DNA of 32,701 nt, from contig CAVJTU010000031.1 in the NCBI GenBank assembly GCA_963652495.1, positions 1 to 32,701 on the forward strand, given 5' to 3'. Source of the stretch: Anthropogastromicrobium sp963652495. GTDB taxonomy: Bacteria > Bacillota > Clostridia > Lachnospirales > Lachnospiraceae. The position numbers and the translations under genes were made by a program. The notes beneath the pieces were generated by a model. It ran no database searches, was not told the origin of the DNA, and was given only the letters and a program-made list of their open reading frames with translations. Positions within the stretch are counted from its first letter, which is position 1; each line of letters starts with the position of its first letter. Shown in pieces: positions 1-8,477 of the stretch.

Positions 1-377
1 GATTTTTACCAACTTGCCGGTCAGTAATAATCTAATTTTACTTGAGGTATTTTTTGTGTCAATCTCTTGACCTATTTAAAGTATACAGGAAGCTTTCTTT
101 CCTTTTCTTTCTTCCTGTTCTTCCTAGATTCCCTTATTTTGTGGTACAAAATTTTGTAACCAGTTTAAAAATGAACATAAACTAGCTGTTTTAACTGTAT
201 TTTGTAACAAAAAAGTTACTGAAAATTAGCAAAATGGGTGACGTGGTTAGAACAAGTGCGAGTAAAATTTAAAACCATTTACAAACAGATCTTGATGAGC
301 TAGTCTGGACTTAGCAAAGATGCACAGCGAGAAGAGCTGGCATGAGAAATGATAAAGAAAAGAAGGAGGAGACAACA
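1..377. promoter_or_regulatory. Upstream region of the first sugar ABC operon
   Basis: No gene is visible here. The stretch holds a polypyrimidine tract (about 93-126), an imperfect palindrome at 142-161 (TGGTACAAAA facing TTTTGTAACCA) and a second GTAAC/GTTAC inverted pair at about 203-218. A weak promoter could lie at TTGTAA (about 154) with TAAACT 18 bp downstream, but I cannot fix it. The palindromes sit where a regulator of the downstream transport operon could bind; this is inference from position only. Confidence 0.3.
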
Positions 378-1319
378 ATGGGAAAGAACAAGAAGACAAA
401 AGTTCCCAGGAAAAAAATAAACTACGCAGTTTATTTTAAGAACAACTGGCAGTTATACGTATTGATCCTGCCAGCGATCATCTACTTTGTCGTATTCAAC
501 TACATGCCTCTGTATGGAATCCAGATCGCATTCAAGGATTTCAAGGCAGTGTTTGGAATCGCAGGAAGCAAGTGGGTTGGTCTAAAGCATTTTGAAAATT
601 TTTTCCATGCTTATTATTTTAAGAGACTGCTCGCAAATACATTGCTGCTGAATGTATATTATCTGCTGTGGAGTTTTCCGGTACCGATCATCTTGGCAAT
701 TTTATTAAATCAGATTAAGGGGCCGAGGATTAAGCGATTCATCCAGACGAGTATTTACGTACCATATTTTATTTCAACTGTTGTTCTGGCAGGTATGCTT
801 TATATCTTCCTGTCACCGACAAGCGGTATCTTAAATGTTTTACGTCAGGCACTTGGCATGAAGGCAGTTGACTTTATGTCCGATGCAAAAGCATTCAGAA
901 GCATTTACATTATATCTGGTATCTGGCAGTCTGCCGGATGGGGAACGATCCTCTATATCGCATCGCTGGCTGGTGTGGATCCGTCTCTTTACGAGGCTGC
1001 TGAAATCGACGGCGCAAGCATCTGGCAGAAGATTCGCTACATTGATATTCCGAGTATCGTGCCGGTTATCGTAATGGTATTTATTCTCGACTGTGGAAAG
1101 CTGCTCAGCAGTGATACAAACAAGGCACTTGTAATGCAGACAGCGGGAAATATTCCGACATCGGATATCATCGGTGTGTATGTGTATAATGTCGGACTTG
1201 GAAGCGGACAGTTCTCCTACACGACCGCAATCGGATTATTTATCAATGTCATTAACTTTATCATTATCATCACAGCAAACCAGATATCAAAGAAGATATC
1301 CGATGTGGGCTTATTCTAA
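378..1319 (+). CDS. Carbohydrate ABC transporter permease, LplB family
   Basis: Integral membrane permease of a CUT1-type sugar or oligosaccharide importer, 313 aa. The basic N-terminus is followed by a first hydrophobic segment (LYVLILPAIIYFVVF) and several further membrane segments. The cytoplasmic EAA loop that docks the ATPase is at about residues 203-225 (YEAAEIDGAS then IPSI). I chose the ATG at 378 because AAGGAGGAG lies just upstream; an in-frame ATG at 342 has no such site. It is followed after 18 bp by a second permease and then a binding protein, the usual three-gene layout. No ATPase gene is nearby, which is normal for Firmicutes that share one MsmX-type ATPase. The substrate cannot be read from sequence; families in this group import complex polysaccharide fragments. 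Confidence 0.9.
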   Translation: MGKNKKTKVPRKKINYAVYFKNNWQLYVLILPAIIYFVVFNYMPLYGIQIAFKDFKAVFGIAGSKWVGLKHFENFFHAYYFKRLLANTLLLNVYYLLWSFPVPIILAILLNQIKGPRIKRFIQTSIYVPYFISTVVLAGMLYIFLSPTSGILNVLRQALGMKAVDFMSDAKAFRSIYIISGIWQSAGWGTILYIASLAGVDPSLYEAAEIDGASIWQKIRYIDIPSIVPVIVMVFILDCGKLLSSDTNKALVMQTAGNIPTSDIIGVYVYNVGLGSGQFSYTTAIGLFINVINFIIIITANQISKKISDVGLF

Positions 1320-1337
1320 GGAAGGAGGAGCAGAAAG

Positions 1338-2258
1338 ATGAGTGCAAAAAAGAAATTCGGACAGTACAGCAAGAGCAATCAGGTATTCTACATTTTTAAT
1401 GCGATTTTCTGGATAGTTGTAATGTTCCTGATCATCTATCCGCTGTATCTGGTTATCATCGCATCGGTATCCGATCCGAACGCAATCGTAGCAGGAAAGG
1501 TTATCTGGCATCCGGTAGACTTTTCGCTTGTTGGCTATCAGTCTATCTTAAAATACAGTGAGATGCTTCATTCGTATGGAAATTCGATTCTTTATACCGC
1601 AATTAGCGTAACGATCAGCATCATCATCACACTGGCAGCAGCCTATACGTTGTCTCGTCCGAAGTTCATTGGAAAAGGAGTAATCAATTTATTCTTCGTC
1701 TTTACGATGTTTTTTAATGGCGGACTGATCCCAACCTTCCTTGTTATGAAGGACATCGGACTTTACAATACGCCGGCGATCATGATTTTAATGGGATGCG
1801 TCAGTGTATGGAACTTGATGGTGGCAAGAACCTACATTCAGACAAACATTCCGCATGAGCTGTACGAGGCAGCGATGCTTGATGGAACGACGCACTTTCA
1901 ATATTTCTTTAAGATTGTACTTCCGCTTTCCAAGACGATTATTGCCGTGCTTGCTGTTTACTATGGTGTTGCAAAGTGGAATGATTACTTTACCGGACTT
2001 GTATATATAAAAGATCGAAACCTGTTGCCGCTTCAGACCGTACTTCGTGAAATCTTGGCGACACTTCAGGTCGATAAATCCGGCGATTACATGCAGACAA
2101 TGTCTGACAATGCGGCTGATATGGCAGAGGCGATGCGTATTGCAAATGTTGCGAAATATTGTATCATTGTGGTGGCAACCGGACCGGTTGTAATCTTGTA
2201 TGGATTTATGCAGAAATATTTTGAAAAGGGCGTTATGATCGGTTCCTTAAAGGGCTGA
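1338..2258 (+). CDS. Carbohydrate ABC transporter permease, YtcP/AraQ family
   Basis: Second membrane permease of the importer, 306 aa, pairing with the LplB-type permease. It shows about six hydrophobic segments and an EAA loop at about residues 175-198 (LYEAAMLDGTT then IVLPLS). The C-terminus ends in the family-typical pattern KYFEKGVMIGSLKG. The start is preceded by GGAAGGAGGAG. It is 18 bp downstream of the first permease and 23 bp upstream of the binding protein, so the three are almost certainly co-transcribed. Confidence 0.9.
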   Translation: MSAKKKFGQYSKSNQVFYIFNAIFWIVVMFLIIYPLYLVIIASVSDPNAIVAGKVIWHPVDFSLVGYQSILKYSEMLHSYGNSILYTAISVTISIIITLAAAYTLSRPKFIGKGVINLFFVFTMFFNGGLIPTFLVMKDIGLYNTPAIMILMGCVSVWNLMVARTYIQTNIPHELYEAAMLDGTTHFQYFFKIVLPLSKTIIAVLAVYYGVAKWNDYFTGLVYIKDRNLLPLQTVLREILATLQVDKSGDYMQTMSDNAADMAEAMRIANVAKYCIIVVATGPVVILYGFMQKYFEKGVMIGSLKG

Positions 2259-2281
2259 CACAAAATAAGGAGGATTTTATC

Positions 2282-3880
2282 ATGAAAAGAAGATTTTTAG
2301 CAGGAGCAATGAGTGCAGCGATGATGCTTTCGGGAGCAATGGGACAGGCTGTTTTCGCAGAATCAGAGGCAAAGACAGTAGATTACAGCGATCAGCAGAC
2401 CTATCCAATCGTAGATGAGCCGATTACTTTAAAGATTATGTTTGGCATTCGTGACACAGATTCATTGACGGATCCTAGTGAAATGCCGGGCGTACAGGCA
2501 CTTGAGGAGAAAACAGGCATTAACTTAGAGTGGGATGTCGTAAAGGCGTCTGACTGGAGCACCAAGTTAAACTTGATGTTTGTATCCGACGAGTATCCGG
2601 ACATCATCATTGCACCGAACTGCACCGTAGACGATGAGGAGTATGGTGTTACACAGGGTCTTTTGATTCCGCTTGAGGACAAAATTGCAGAGGATATGCC
2701 AAACTACACAACAAGAATCGCAGGAGAGGTCTCCGATCCAACTTCTGGTCTGGTAGCAACCGACGGACATACCTATTCTGTTGGCTATATGGTAGGTCAG
2801 AATATCAACACCAATCAGCATTATTTCATCAATCAGACCTGGCTGGATGCGATTGGACTGGAGACACCGACTAACATTGACGAGCTGACCGAAGTACTTC
2901 GTGCATTTAAGACACAGGATCCGAACGGAAATGGAGAAGCCGATGAAGTTCCGCTTGAGATGGGACTTGATACTGGATTCTATGGTGTTCGCTATATCCT
3001 TCCGATGTTTGGTATACCGTGTGATAGCCAGAAGTGGATCTACATTGATGATGACAAGAAGGTTCAGTTTACGGCAACGCAGGACGGCTTCCGCAAGTGC
3101 ATGGAGTGGCTGCATCAGATGTACGAGGAAGAGTTAATTGATGCAGAAGTAATCTCACAGGATCAGAATACAATTGAGACTAAGTTAAAGGAAGGCAATG
3201 TCGGATTCTTCACCGCATGGAGATTGATCGCTATGGGTTGGGATGACGGCGTAGCAAAGAGTGCAGTGCTGTGGACACCAGGCGAAGAGATGGGCGCAAA
3301 GCTTAGTAAGACGATTGAGAAGGCAAAGGGCGGTGCATGGCTGACGATTACAAACGAGCATGTAGATGAGTCCTTAAAGCTTCTGGATGCAATGATGGAT
3401 ACTGAGACTCAGTTCTCACTGTACTATGGCGAGCAGGATGCGACGGATGGCACAGGTTGGACTTACAATGAGAATGGAAAGATTGATTCTCTTAACAGTG
3501 GAAATACCGATGTAAAGAATTATCTGGACTGCAACACGCTGTTCTTTGGACCGGGTAAGTATATCTCAAGTGTATTTAACATGCCGGCACAGCGTATTGA
3601 GAAGACTGAATATTGCCAGACCTACGAAGAGGCCGGCATTATGCAGAAGTATTCCAATGATTATCTGGATCTTGCTCCGCTTACTTCTGAACAGTTACAG
3701 AGCAATGCACTTCTTGAGACCGATATCAACAATGCGGTTGTTGAGAACATGGCAACTTTCGTGACCGAGGGTGTTACCGATGAGAACTGGGAGAAGTTTG
3801 TAAGCATGTTTGATGGAATGGGTGTTGATGAGTACGTTCAGATGTATCAGGATGCAATCGACACCATGGAAATCGAGTAA
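2282..3880 (+). CDS. Extracellular solute-binding protein of sugar ABC importer
   Basis: A 532-aa family-1-type binding protein that would capture the sugar outside the membrane and deliver it to the two upstream permeases. The N-terminus is a signal peptide (MKRRFLAGAMSAAMM, cleavage likely after QAVFA). There is no cysteine lipobox, so the mature protein would be released or held in another way, unlike the lipoprotein LipO of Bacillus. The RBS AAGGAGG lies 7-8 bases before the start. It is the third gene of the operon. The ligand is unknown. Confidence 0.88.
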   Translation: MKRRFLAGAMSAAMMLSGAMGQAVFAESEAKTVDYSDQQTYPIVDEPITLKIMFGIRDTDSLTDPSEMPGVQALEEKTGINLEWDVVKASDWSTKLNLMFVSDEYPDIIIAPNCTVDDEEYGVTQGLLIPLEDKIAEDMPNYTTRIAGEVSDPTSGLVATDGHTYSVGYMVGQNINTNQHYFINQTWLDAIGLETPTNIDELTEVLRAFKTQDPNGNGEADEVPLEMGLDTGFYGVRYILPMFGIPCDSQKWIYIDDDKKVQFTATQDGFRKCMEWLHQMYEEELIDAEVISQDQNTIETKLKEGNVGFFTAWRLIAMGWDDGVAKSAVLWTPGEEMGAKLSKTIEKAKGGAWLTITNEHVDESLKLLDAMMDTETQFSLYYGEQDATDGTGWTYNENGKIDSLNSGNTDVKNYLDCNTLFFGPGKYISSVFNMPAQRIEKTEYCQTYEEAGIMQKYSNDYLDLAPLTSEQLQSNALLETDINNAVVENMATFVTEGVTDENWEKFVSMFDGMGVDEYVQMYQDAIDTMEIE

Positions 3881-3890
3881 TTGGTTTCCT

Positions 3891-4036
3891 GTTCACGGGA
3901 GGTAGTTTTACGAAAGCGGTTCGACAGCAAAGGTATTGACAAAGTTTACGGACTCCCATTCACAAAACCGCACGTTCCGCCTCGTAAAAGCAACTCGTCT
4001 CACCGCTAATCTAAGTTACAGCAGCAACCCGTGAAC
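3891..4036 (-). repeat. Approximately 146-bp structured repeat with terminal inverted repeats (copy 1)
   Basis: The ends are exact inverted repeats, GTTCACGGG and CCCGTGAAC. Read on the minus strand it contains the block TAACTTAGATTAGCGGTGAG continuing into GACGAGTTGCTTTTACGA, and near the other end CCGCTTTCGTA. The same blocks recur in the same order at 13488-13630 on the plus strand, while the centre differs. TTTTACGA and TTTCGTAAAA can pair inside the terminal stem. It looks like a MITE-type or structured-RNA repeat; I do not recognise a named family. Confidence 0.7.
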
Positions 4037-4054
4037 AATAAAAAAATCGTCCGA

Positions 4055-4083
4055 TGGACAGTAAACGAAAAAAATGATATAAT
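4055..4083 (+). promoter_or_regulatory. Sigma-A promoter of the membrane AraC regulator
   Basis: TGGACA (4055-4060), a 17-bp spacer and TATAAT (4078-4083) with an upstream TG extension. It lies 37 bp before the GTG start of the regulator and just after the structured repeat, so the regulator is probably transcribed separately from the transport operon. Confidence 0.7.
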
Positions 4084-4119
4084 GCAGTCAGATAAGAGAG
4101 CGTAAGGGGGAATAAATTT

Positions 4120-6537
4120 GTGAAACTGGAGCGTGGAAGGCTGCGCCGTCAAGGCGTGATGCTGTATCTGACTGCATTTAGTATGATTGTTGTGATGATC
4201 ATTGTCGTTATGGGAGGCTATCTGTATCGATTCTATCATCGCACGATTTATGAAAATTTTGTTGAGGCAAATGAGAGCGATTTAAAAGCGATTGAATCAC
4301 GTCACGAAAACGATATGGCGATCATTTCGGATGTGGTATCACAAATCAATCTCTCGACAGACTGCACGGAATTTTTGCTGGACAAGCAGCCGTTAAAGAG
4401 CACAAAGCTTGAAGAACAGCTGTACCGCTATACGGCGGTGAGCCAGTTTTTCGGGCAGGTGCTATACTTTTATCATGGTGATCAATATCTATATAACCAT
4501 CAGACTTCCATTCGTCTTGACAATTTTGTACGAACAGGACTTGTATTAGGAGATACAGATGCAGAAACATTTCGGACATTTCTGTGCGGTGAGGACTATC
4601 GCTTGAAGGTACTGGCGGAGCAGACGGCATCGGGATATATAAAGATGCGCTATATGAATGATACCGATAAAGTGACAGTCTATTTAAAGACGGTTGTGCC
4701 GAAACGAAATGCTGTCATGGTATTTCTTGTTCCGGAGGAGTATTATGATGAACTGTTCGATACAGGTGATGCAGAGGATGGCCGCAGCCATTATATTCTG
4801 TACGATGGGCAGATCATTGTAAAGAGAGAATCAGATGAGACGGCAAAGCTTGACAGCAGCGTTGTCAGCAAAATACTTCTTGGTCTGACAGCAGGCGAAG
4901 AGCATGACGAGAGCAGCACAGATAATGAAAGCAGTAATAGCGAGACAGAGAAATTTAGTATATTCGATGAGCTTGCATCTGGTACAATAGTGTCTCAGAA
5001 GATTTCGGTAGATGGCACTTCTATGCTGGTTTCGATGAAGACTGGCGATAGCGGTCTGATCTATGTGAGTATGCAGCCGATGAATGTCTTTGGCGGACAA
5101 ATCCGAAGCGGTATGTGGGGCATTGTCTTCTTACTCTTGCTATGCAGCATTCCGGCGGCATTTGGCATTATGCTTTTGTACCACAAACTTGCAGGGCGCA
5201 TCCGTCGGATTAATGTAATGCTGAAAAAGGAAGACCGTCCATACGATTTGGAAACGATCGAGACAGGGATAGAGAGTCTTGTTAAAAATAATGAGACACT
5301 TGCGAAGAGCAATGAAACGCTTACGAAGAACAACGAGACGCTGGCGAAAAATAATGAAACGCTTACAAAGAACAATGAGACGCATATACCATTAAAGAAG
5401 AGTCGTTTTGTCGGAAATCTGGTGCGCGGTGTTTATCGAAATGAAGACGAAATCCGTAGGGATGCGGCAGAGGCTAAGATCATAATTCCAAAAGCAGCAT
5501 CGGTTCTTGTTATCATGATTGGCGATCTTGGCGGTGATCGCGGTCAGAACAACGAAGGAAAAGCGGAGAAGGAAATGCTTGATCTGGTTCGCAGCTATTC
5601 GGCGATTGACGGCTATCGAATCAAGCTGATCAGCAAGACGAGAAATGTGTTTGTTATTTTTACATCGGATCGTGGACAGGCAGAGGAGATGCTGGTGCAT
5701 TTCTTTCATATCGGTCGTTCGCTGTGTGAAGAGCTTGTCATGGCAGTCAGTGATTATCACGAAAACTTGATGGAGGTGCCGCAGGCGTATCTGGAAGCGG
5801 ATACGGCATTTGACACGCGATTTCTTGTTGATAACAGCAATATGATTCGCTATCAGCAGGCATCAAAAGTTGAGCATATTGAAATTTTGCCGGAGAGCTT
5901 TCTTCGCAGACTCAAAAATGCGATTCGCGCCTGCAACAGCGAGGAGGCAGACGAGGTCATTGATGAGATTTGCGGCAAGTTAAAGAGCAGCAATCATTCA
6001 CTTTTAAGTTTCCGTGTGCTGTATAATGATATTCTTCATATCCTGATCACGGAGTGGAATGATACGCATGTGGACTTCTCCGATATCTATAACGTATTCC
6101 TGTTGTCGCAATGTTTAAACGTACAGCAGTTTTCGGATATTCTGCATGAAGTATGCCATAGCCTGATTGATGCAAGACAGTCAAACAAGCCGGCAGATTC
6201 CAGGGAACCTGATATGGCGACAAAGGCAGTTGCATACATGAAGGAACATTATAGCAGTCCGGAGCTGACGATGGCAGCACTTGCCGATGAGCTGTCCATC
6301 AGTCCCGTCACGATGTCAGTTGAGTTTAAAAACCGTATGGGTGTGAATCCGTCCGACTATCTGGGCATTATCCGCATGGAGAAGGCAAAGGAACTGCTAA
6401 AGACGACAACGCTTAAGGTAAAGGATGTCAGCGCGGCGGTCGGCTACGAGGATGAGCATGTATTTATGCGTCGCTTTAAGAAGTACGTCGGCAAGACACC
6501 GGGACAGTACCGCGAGGAGCATACGCAGGAACGTTAA
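4120..6537 (+). CDS. Membrane-anchored AraC-family transcriptional regulator
   Basis: An 805-aa one-component regulator. A membrane segment at about residues 13-32 (LYLTAFSMIVVMIIVVMGG) is followed by an extracytoplasmic sensor region to about 325, a second membrane segment at about 330-352, and a cytoplasmic part ending in a two-helix AraC DNA-binding domain (about 700-800; typical motifs ELSISPVTMSVEFKNRMG and VSAAVGYEDEHVFMRRFKK). Between membrane and DNA-binding parts lie nearly five heptads of the pattern KNNETLA/T at residues about 389-422. The GTG start is preceded by AAGGGGG at 9 bases. Such regulators usually sit beside LplB/YtcP importers and sense extracellular sugar, so the upstream operon is the likely target; that link is inference. 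Confidence 0.9.
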   Translation: MKLERGRLRRQGVMLYLTAFSMIVVMIIVVMGGYLYRFYHRTIYENFVEANESDLKAIESRHENDMAIISDVVSQINLSTDCTEFLLDKQPLKSTKLEEQLYRYTAVSQFFGQVLYFYHGDQYLYNHQTSIRLDNFVRTGLVLGDTDAETFRTFLCGEDYRLKVLAEQTASGYIKMRYMNDTDKVTVYLKTVVPKRNAVMVFLVPEEYYDELFDTGDAEDGRSHYILYDGQIIVKRESDETAKLDSSVVSKILLGLTAGEEHDESSTDNESSNSETEKFSIFDELASGTIVSQKISVDGTSMLVSMKTGDSGLIYVSMQPMNVFGGQIRSGMWGIVFLLLLCSIPAAFGIMLLYHKLAGRIRRINVMLKKEDRPYDLETIETGIESLVKNNETLAKSNETLTKNNETLAKNNETLTKNNETHIPLKKSRFVGNLVRGVYRNEDEIRRDAAEAKIIIPKAASVLVIMIGDLGGDRGQNNEGKAEKEMLDLVRSYSAIDGYRIKLISKTRNVFVIFTSDRGQAEEMLVHFFHIGRSLCEELVMAVSDYHENLMEVPQAYLEADTAFDTRFLVDNSNMIRYQQASKVEHIEILPESFLRRLKNAIRACNSEEADEVIDEICGKLKSSNHSLLSFRVLYNDILHILITEWNDTHVDFSDIYNVFLLSQCLNVQQFSDILHEVCHSLIDARQSNKPADSREPDMATKAVAYMKEHYSSPELTMAALADELSISPVTMSVEFKNRMGVNPSDYLGIIRMEKAKELLKTTTLKVKDVSAAVGYEDEHVFMRRFKKYVGKTPGQYREEHTQER
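5284..5385 (+). repeat. 21-bp in-frame minisatellite encoding heptads
   Basis: Nearly five tandem 21-bp units encode KNNETLA, KSNETLT, KNNETLA, KNNETLT and KNNETH. Units differ at synonymous sites (for example GAGACA, GAAACG, GAGACG). The array lies in the signalling linker of the AraC regulator. Seven residues per unit means that gain or loss of a unit would keep a coiled-coil register. Confidence 0.9.
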
Positions 6538-6549
6538 AATGAACTGCAG

Positions 6550-6578
6550 GGAGGGTGCGAAAGCAGCCTCCTTTTTTT
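6550..6578 (+). terminator. Intrinsic terminator after the AraC regulator
   Basis: Stem GGAGGGTGC / GCAGCCTCC with a GAAA loop, followed by seven T. It ends 41 bp after the stop codon of the AraC regulator. Confidence 0.9.
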
Positions 6579-6629
6579 GATTGCAGCCGTAGTTCACGCG
6601 GCAACTTATGAAAAGATTGAAAATCTCCA

Positions 6630-6658
6630 TTGTCATAGCCAAATATCTGGTTTAAAAT
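6630..6658 (+). promoter_or_regulatory. Promoter of the ABC exporter operon
   Basis: TTGTCA (6630-6635), 17-bp spacer, TAAAAT (6653-6658), about 32 bp before the first exporter gene. Confidence 0.6.
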
Positions 6659-6690
6659 AGGGACCAGAAAAAATATAGAGAGGAAGTACA

Positions 6691-8463
6691 ATGGAAAAAC
6701 AGAAGAAATTTTCACTGAAGAACTACTTGTATGAGTATAAGTGGTGGTATATTTTTGGTATCTGCATCCTGCTTTTAGTTGATCTGGCAAGCATTTATGT
6801 TCCGCAATTTATCGGCGATATCATAGATGGATTGACAAATGGGACGATGAACAGAGACTGCGTTTCGATGATGCTTATTAAGATATTGACCGCCGGACTG
6901 GTCATGATGTTTGGCCGCTTTGGATGGCGTTATTGTATATTTGGGGCATCCAGAAAGATTGAGTATCGTCTGAGAAATGATATGTTTGGTCATATCGAAA
7001 TGTTGTCTGCGCGCTATTTTAATGAGCACAAGACTGGTGATTTGATGGCGCATTTTACAAATGATCTGGAGGCAGTGCGTGTGGCAGTCGGTATGGCAGT
7101 CATTACGACTTTCGATGCAGTTATTATGTCACTCATGGTTATCATTAAAATGATCGTTTATGTTGATCTGCGCTTGACGGTGCTTGCATTTATCCCGATG
7201 ATTCTTGTTGCGATTGGCTGCTATTTCTTCGGCATTCATATGAAAAAACGCCAGACCGCCCGTCAGGAGGCGTTCTCTTTTTTGTCTGATAAGGTGCAGG
7301 AGAGCATTTCCGGTATCCGTGTGATCAAGGCATTCGTTCAGGAGAAGAAGGATCTTGAAGAGTTTCAGAAAGCAAATGAGAACAACATGGAAAAAAATCT
7401 GGCAGTCGTGAAATTAAGAAGCACCTTTGGCCCGCTGCTCGATCTGATTACCGGAATCAGCCTTCTTTTAACGCTGGTTGTCGGTGGTAAGATGGTCTTG
7501 AATGGCAGTGTGTCTGTCGGACAATTTGTTGCTTTTAACTCCTACATTGGTATGCTCGTATGGCCGATGATTGCCTGCGGCGACTGTATCAATACGTTCA
7601 GTCAGGCAGCGGCAGGCTACAAGCGTATCAAGGATATTTTTGAGGAAAAGCCGGATATCGTAGACAAGGTTATGGAGAAGGACGGCGATCATCTAAATGG
7701 CGATATCAAGATGCACGATCTGACATTTCAGTACCCGGACGGTGAAACACCTGTCTTAAAGAATGTCAATCTTCATATTAAGCAGGGGGAGATGCTGGCG
7801 GTACTGGGACGTACCGGAAGCGGAAAGTCCACGCTTGCGGATTTGCTTCTTCGTGTGTACGATTGCAAGAAGGGAATGCTTCTTATGGATGACAGACCGA
7901 TTGATGAAATTCCGCTTCATGTATTGCACCGCGATGTGGCATATGTGCCACAGGAAAACTTCCTGTTTTCTGATACACTTGAGGAGAATATTGCATTTGG
8001 ACTGGAGGATCGCATTGACGAACATCCGCATCTGCGCGATGATATCAAGGAGGCGGCAGAGGCTGCCTGCATCCATGACAATATCATTGATTTTCCGGAA
8101 GGCTACCAGACGCTTGTAGGTGAGCGTGGTGTGACTCTTTCCGGCGGACAAAAACAGCGCAGTTCCATTGCGCGTGCGCTCCTTAAAAATGCGCCGGTTT
8201 TGATTATGGATGATTCGCTCTCTGCTGTTGATACGGATACCGAGGAGCAGATTTTAGAGAATCTGATCCGCATTCGCAAAGATAAAACAACGATTATTAT
8301 CGCACATCGTGTCTCTACACTTCAGAAAGCCGATCATATCGCGGTGCTGACCGAGGGTGAGTTGACCGAATATGGCACACATGATGAGTTAGTAAGCAAG
8401 GGCGGCTTCTACGCAAAGATTTATGAGAAGCAGCAGCTTGAGCAGGAATTAAATGAGATGTAA
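6691..8463 (+). CDS. Heterodimeric ABC exporter subunit with degenerate Walker B
   Basis: A 590-aa half-transporter: six membrane helices in the first 310 residues, then an ATPase domain. Walker A GRTGSGKST is at about 374-382, the canonical signature LSGGQKQR at about 482, and Walker B LIMDDSLSAVD at about 505. The catalytic glutamate after Walker B is replaced by aspartate (MDD), and the switch histidine is present (IAHRVS). In known heterodimers such as TM287/288 and BmrCD one subunit carries exactly this change. The partner gene starts 14 bp downstream. Likely exports drugs or lipids; the substrate is not readable. RBS GAGAGGAAG precedes the ATG. Confidence 0.92.
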   Translation: MEKQKKFSLKNYLYEYKWWYIFGICILLLVDLASIYVPQFIGDIIDGLTNGTMNRDCVSMMLIKILTAGLVMMFGRFGWRYCIFGASRKIEYRLRNDMFGHIEMLSARYFNEHKTGDLMAHFTNDLEAVRVAVGMAVITTFDAVIMSLMVIIKMIVYVDLRLTVLAFIPMILVAIGCYFFGIHMKKRQTARQEAFSFLSDKVQESISGIRVIKAFVQEKKDLEEFQKANENNMEKNLAVVKLRSTFGPLLDLITGISLLLTLVVGGKMVLNGSVSVGQFVAFNSYIGMLVWPMIACGDCINTFSQAAAGYKRIKDIFEEKPDIVDKVMEKDGDHLNGDIKMHDLTFQYPDGETPVLKNVNLHIKQGEMLAVLGRTGSGKSTLADLLLRVYDCKKGMLLMDDRPIDEIPLHVLHRDVAYVPQENFLFSDTLEENIAFGLEDRIDEHPHLRDDIKEAAEAACIHDNIIDFPEGYQTLVGERGVTLSGGQKQRSSIARALLKNAPVLIMDDSLSAVDTDTEEQILENLIRIRKDKTTIIIAHRVSTLQKADHIAVLTEGELTEYGTHDELVSKGGFYAKIYEKQQLEQELNEM

Positions 8464-8477
8464 GGGGGTGCAGCAAA

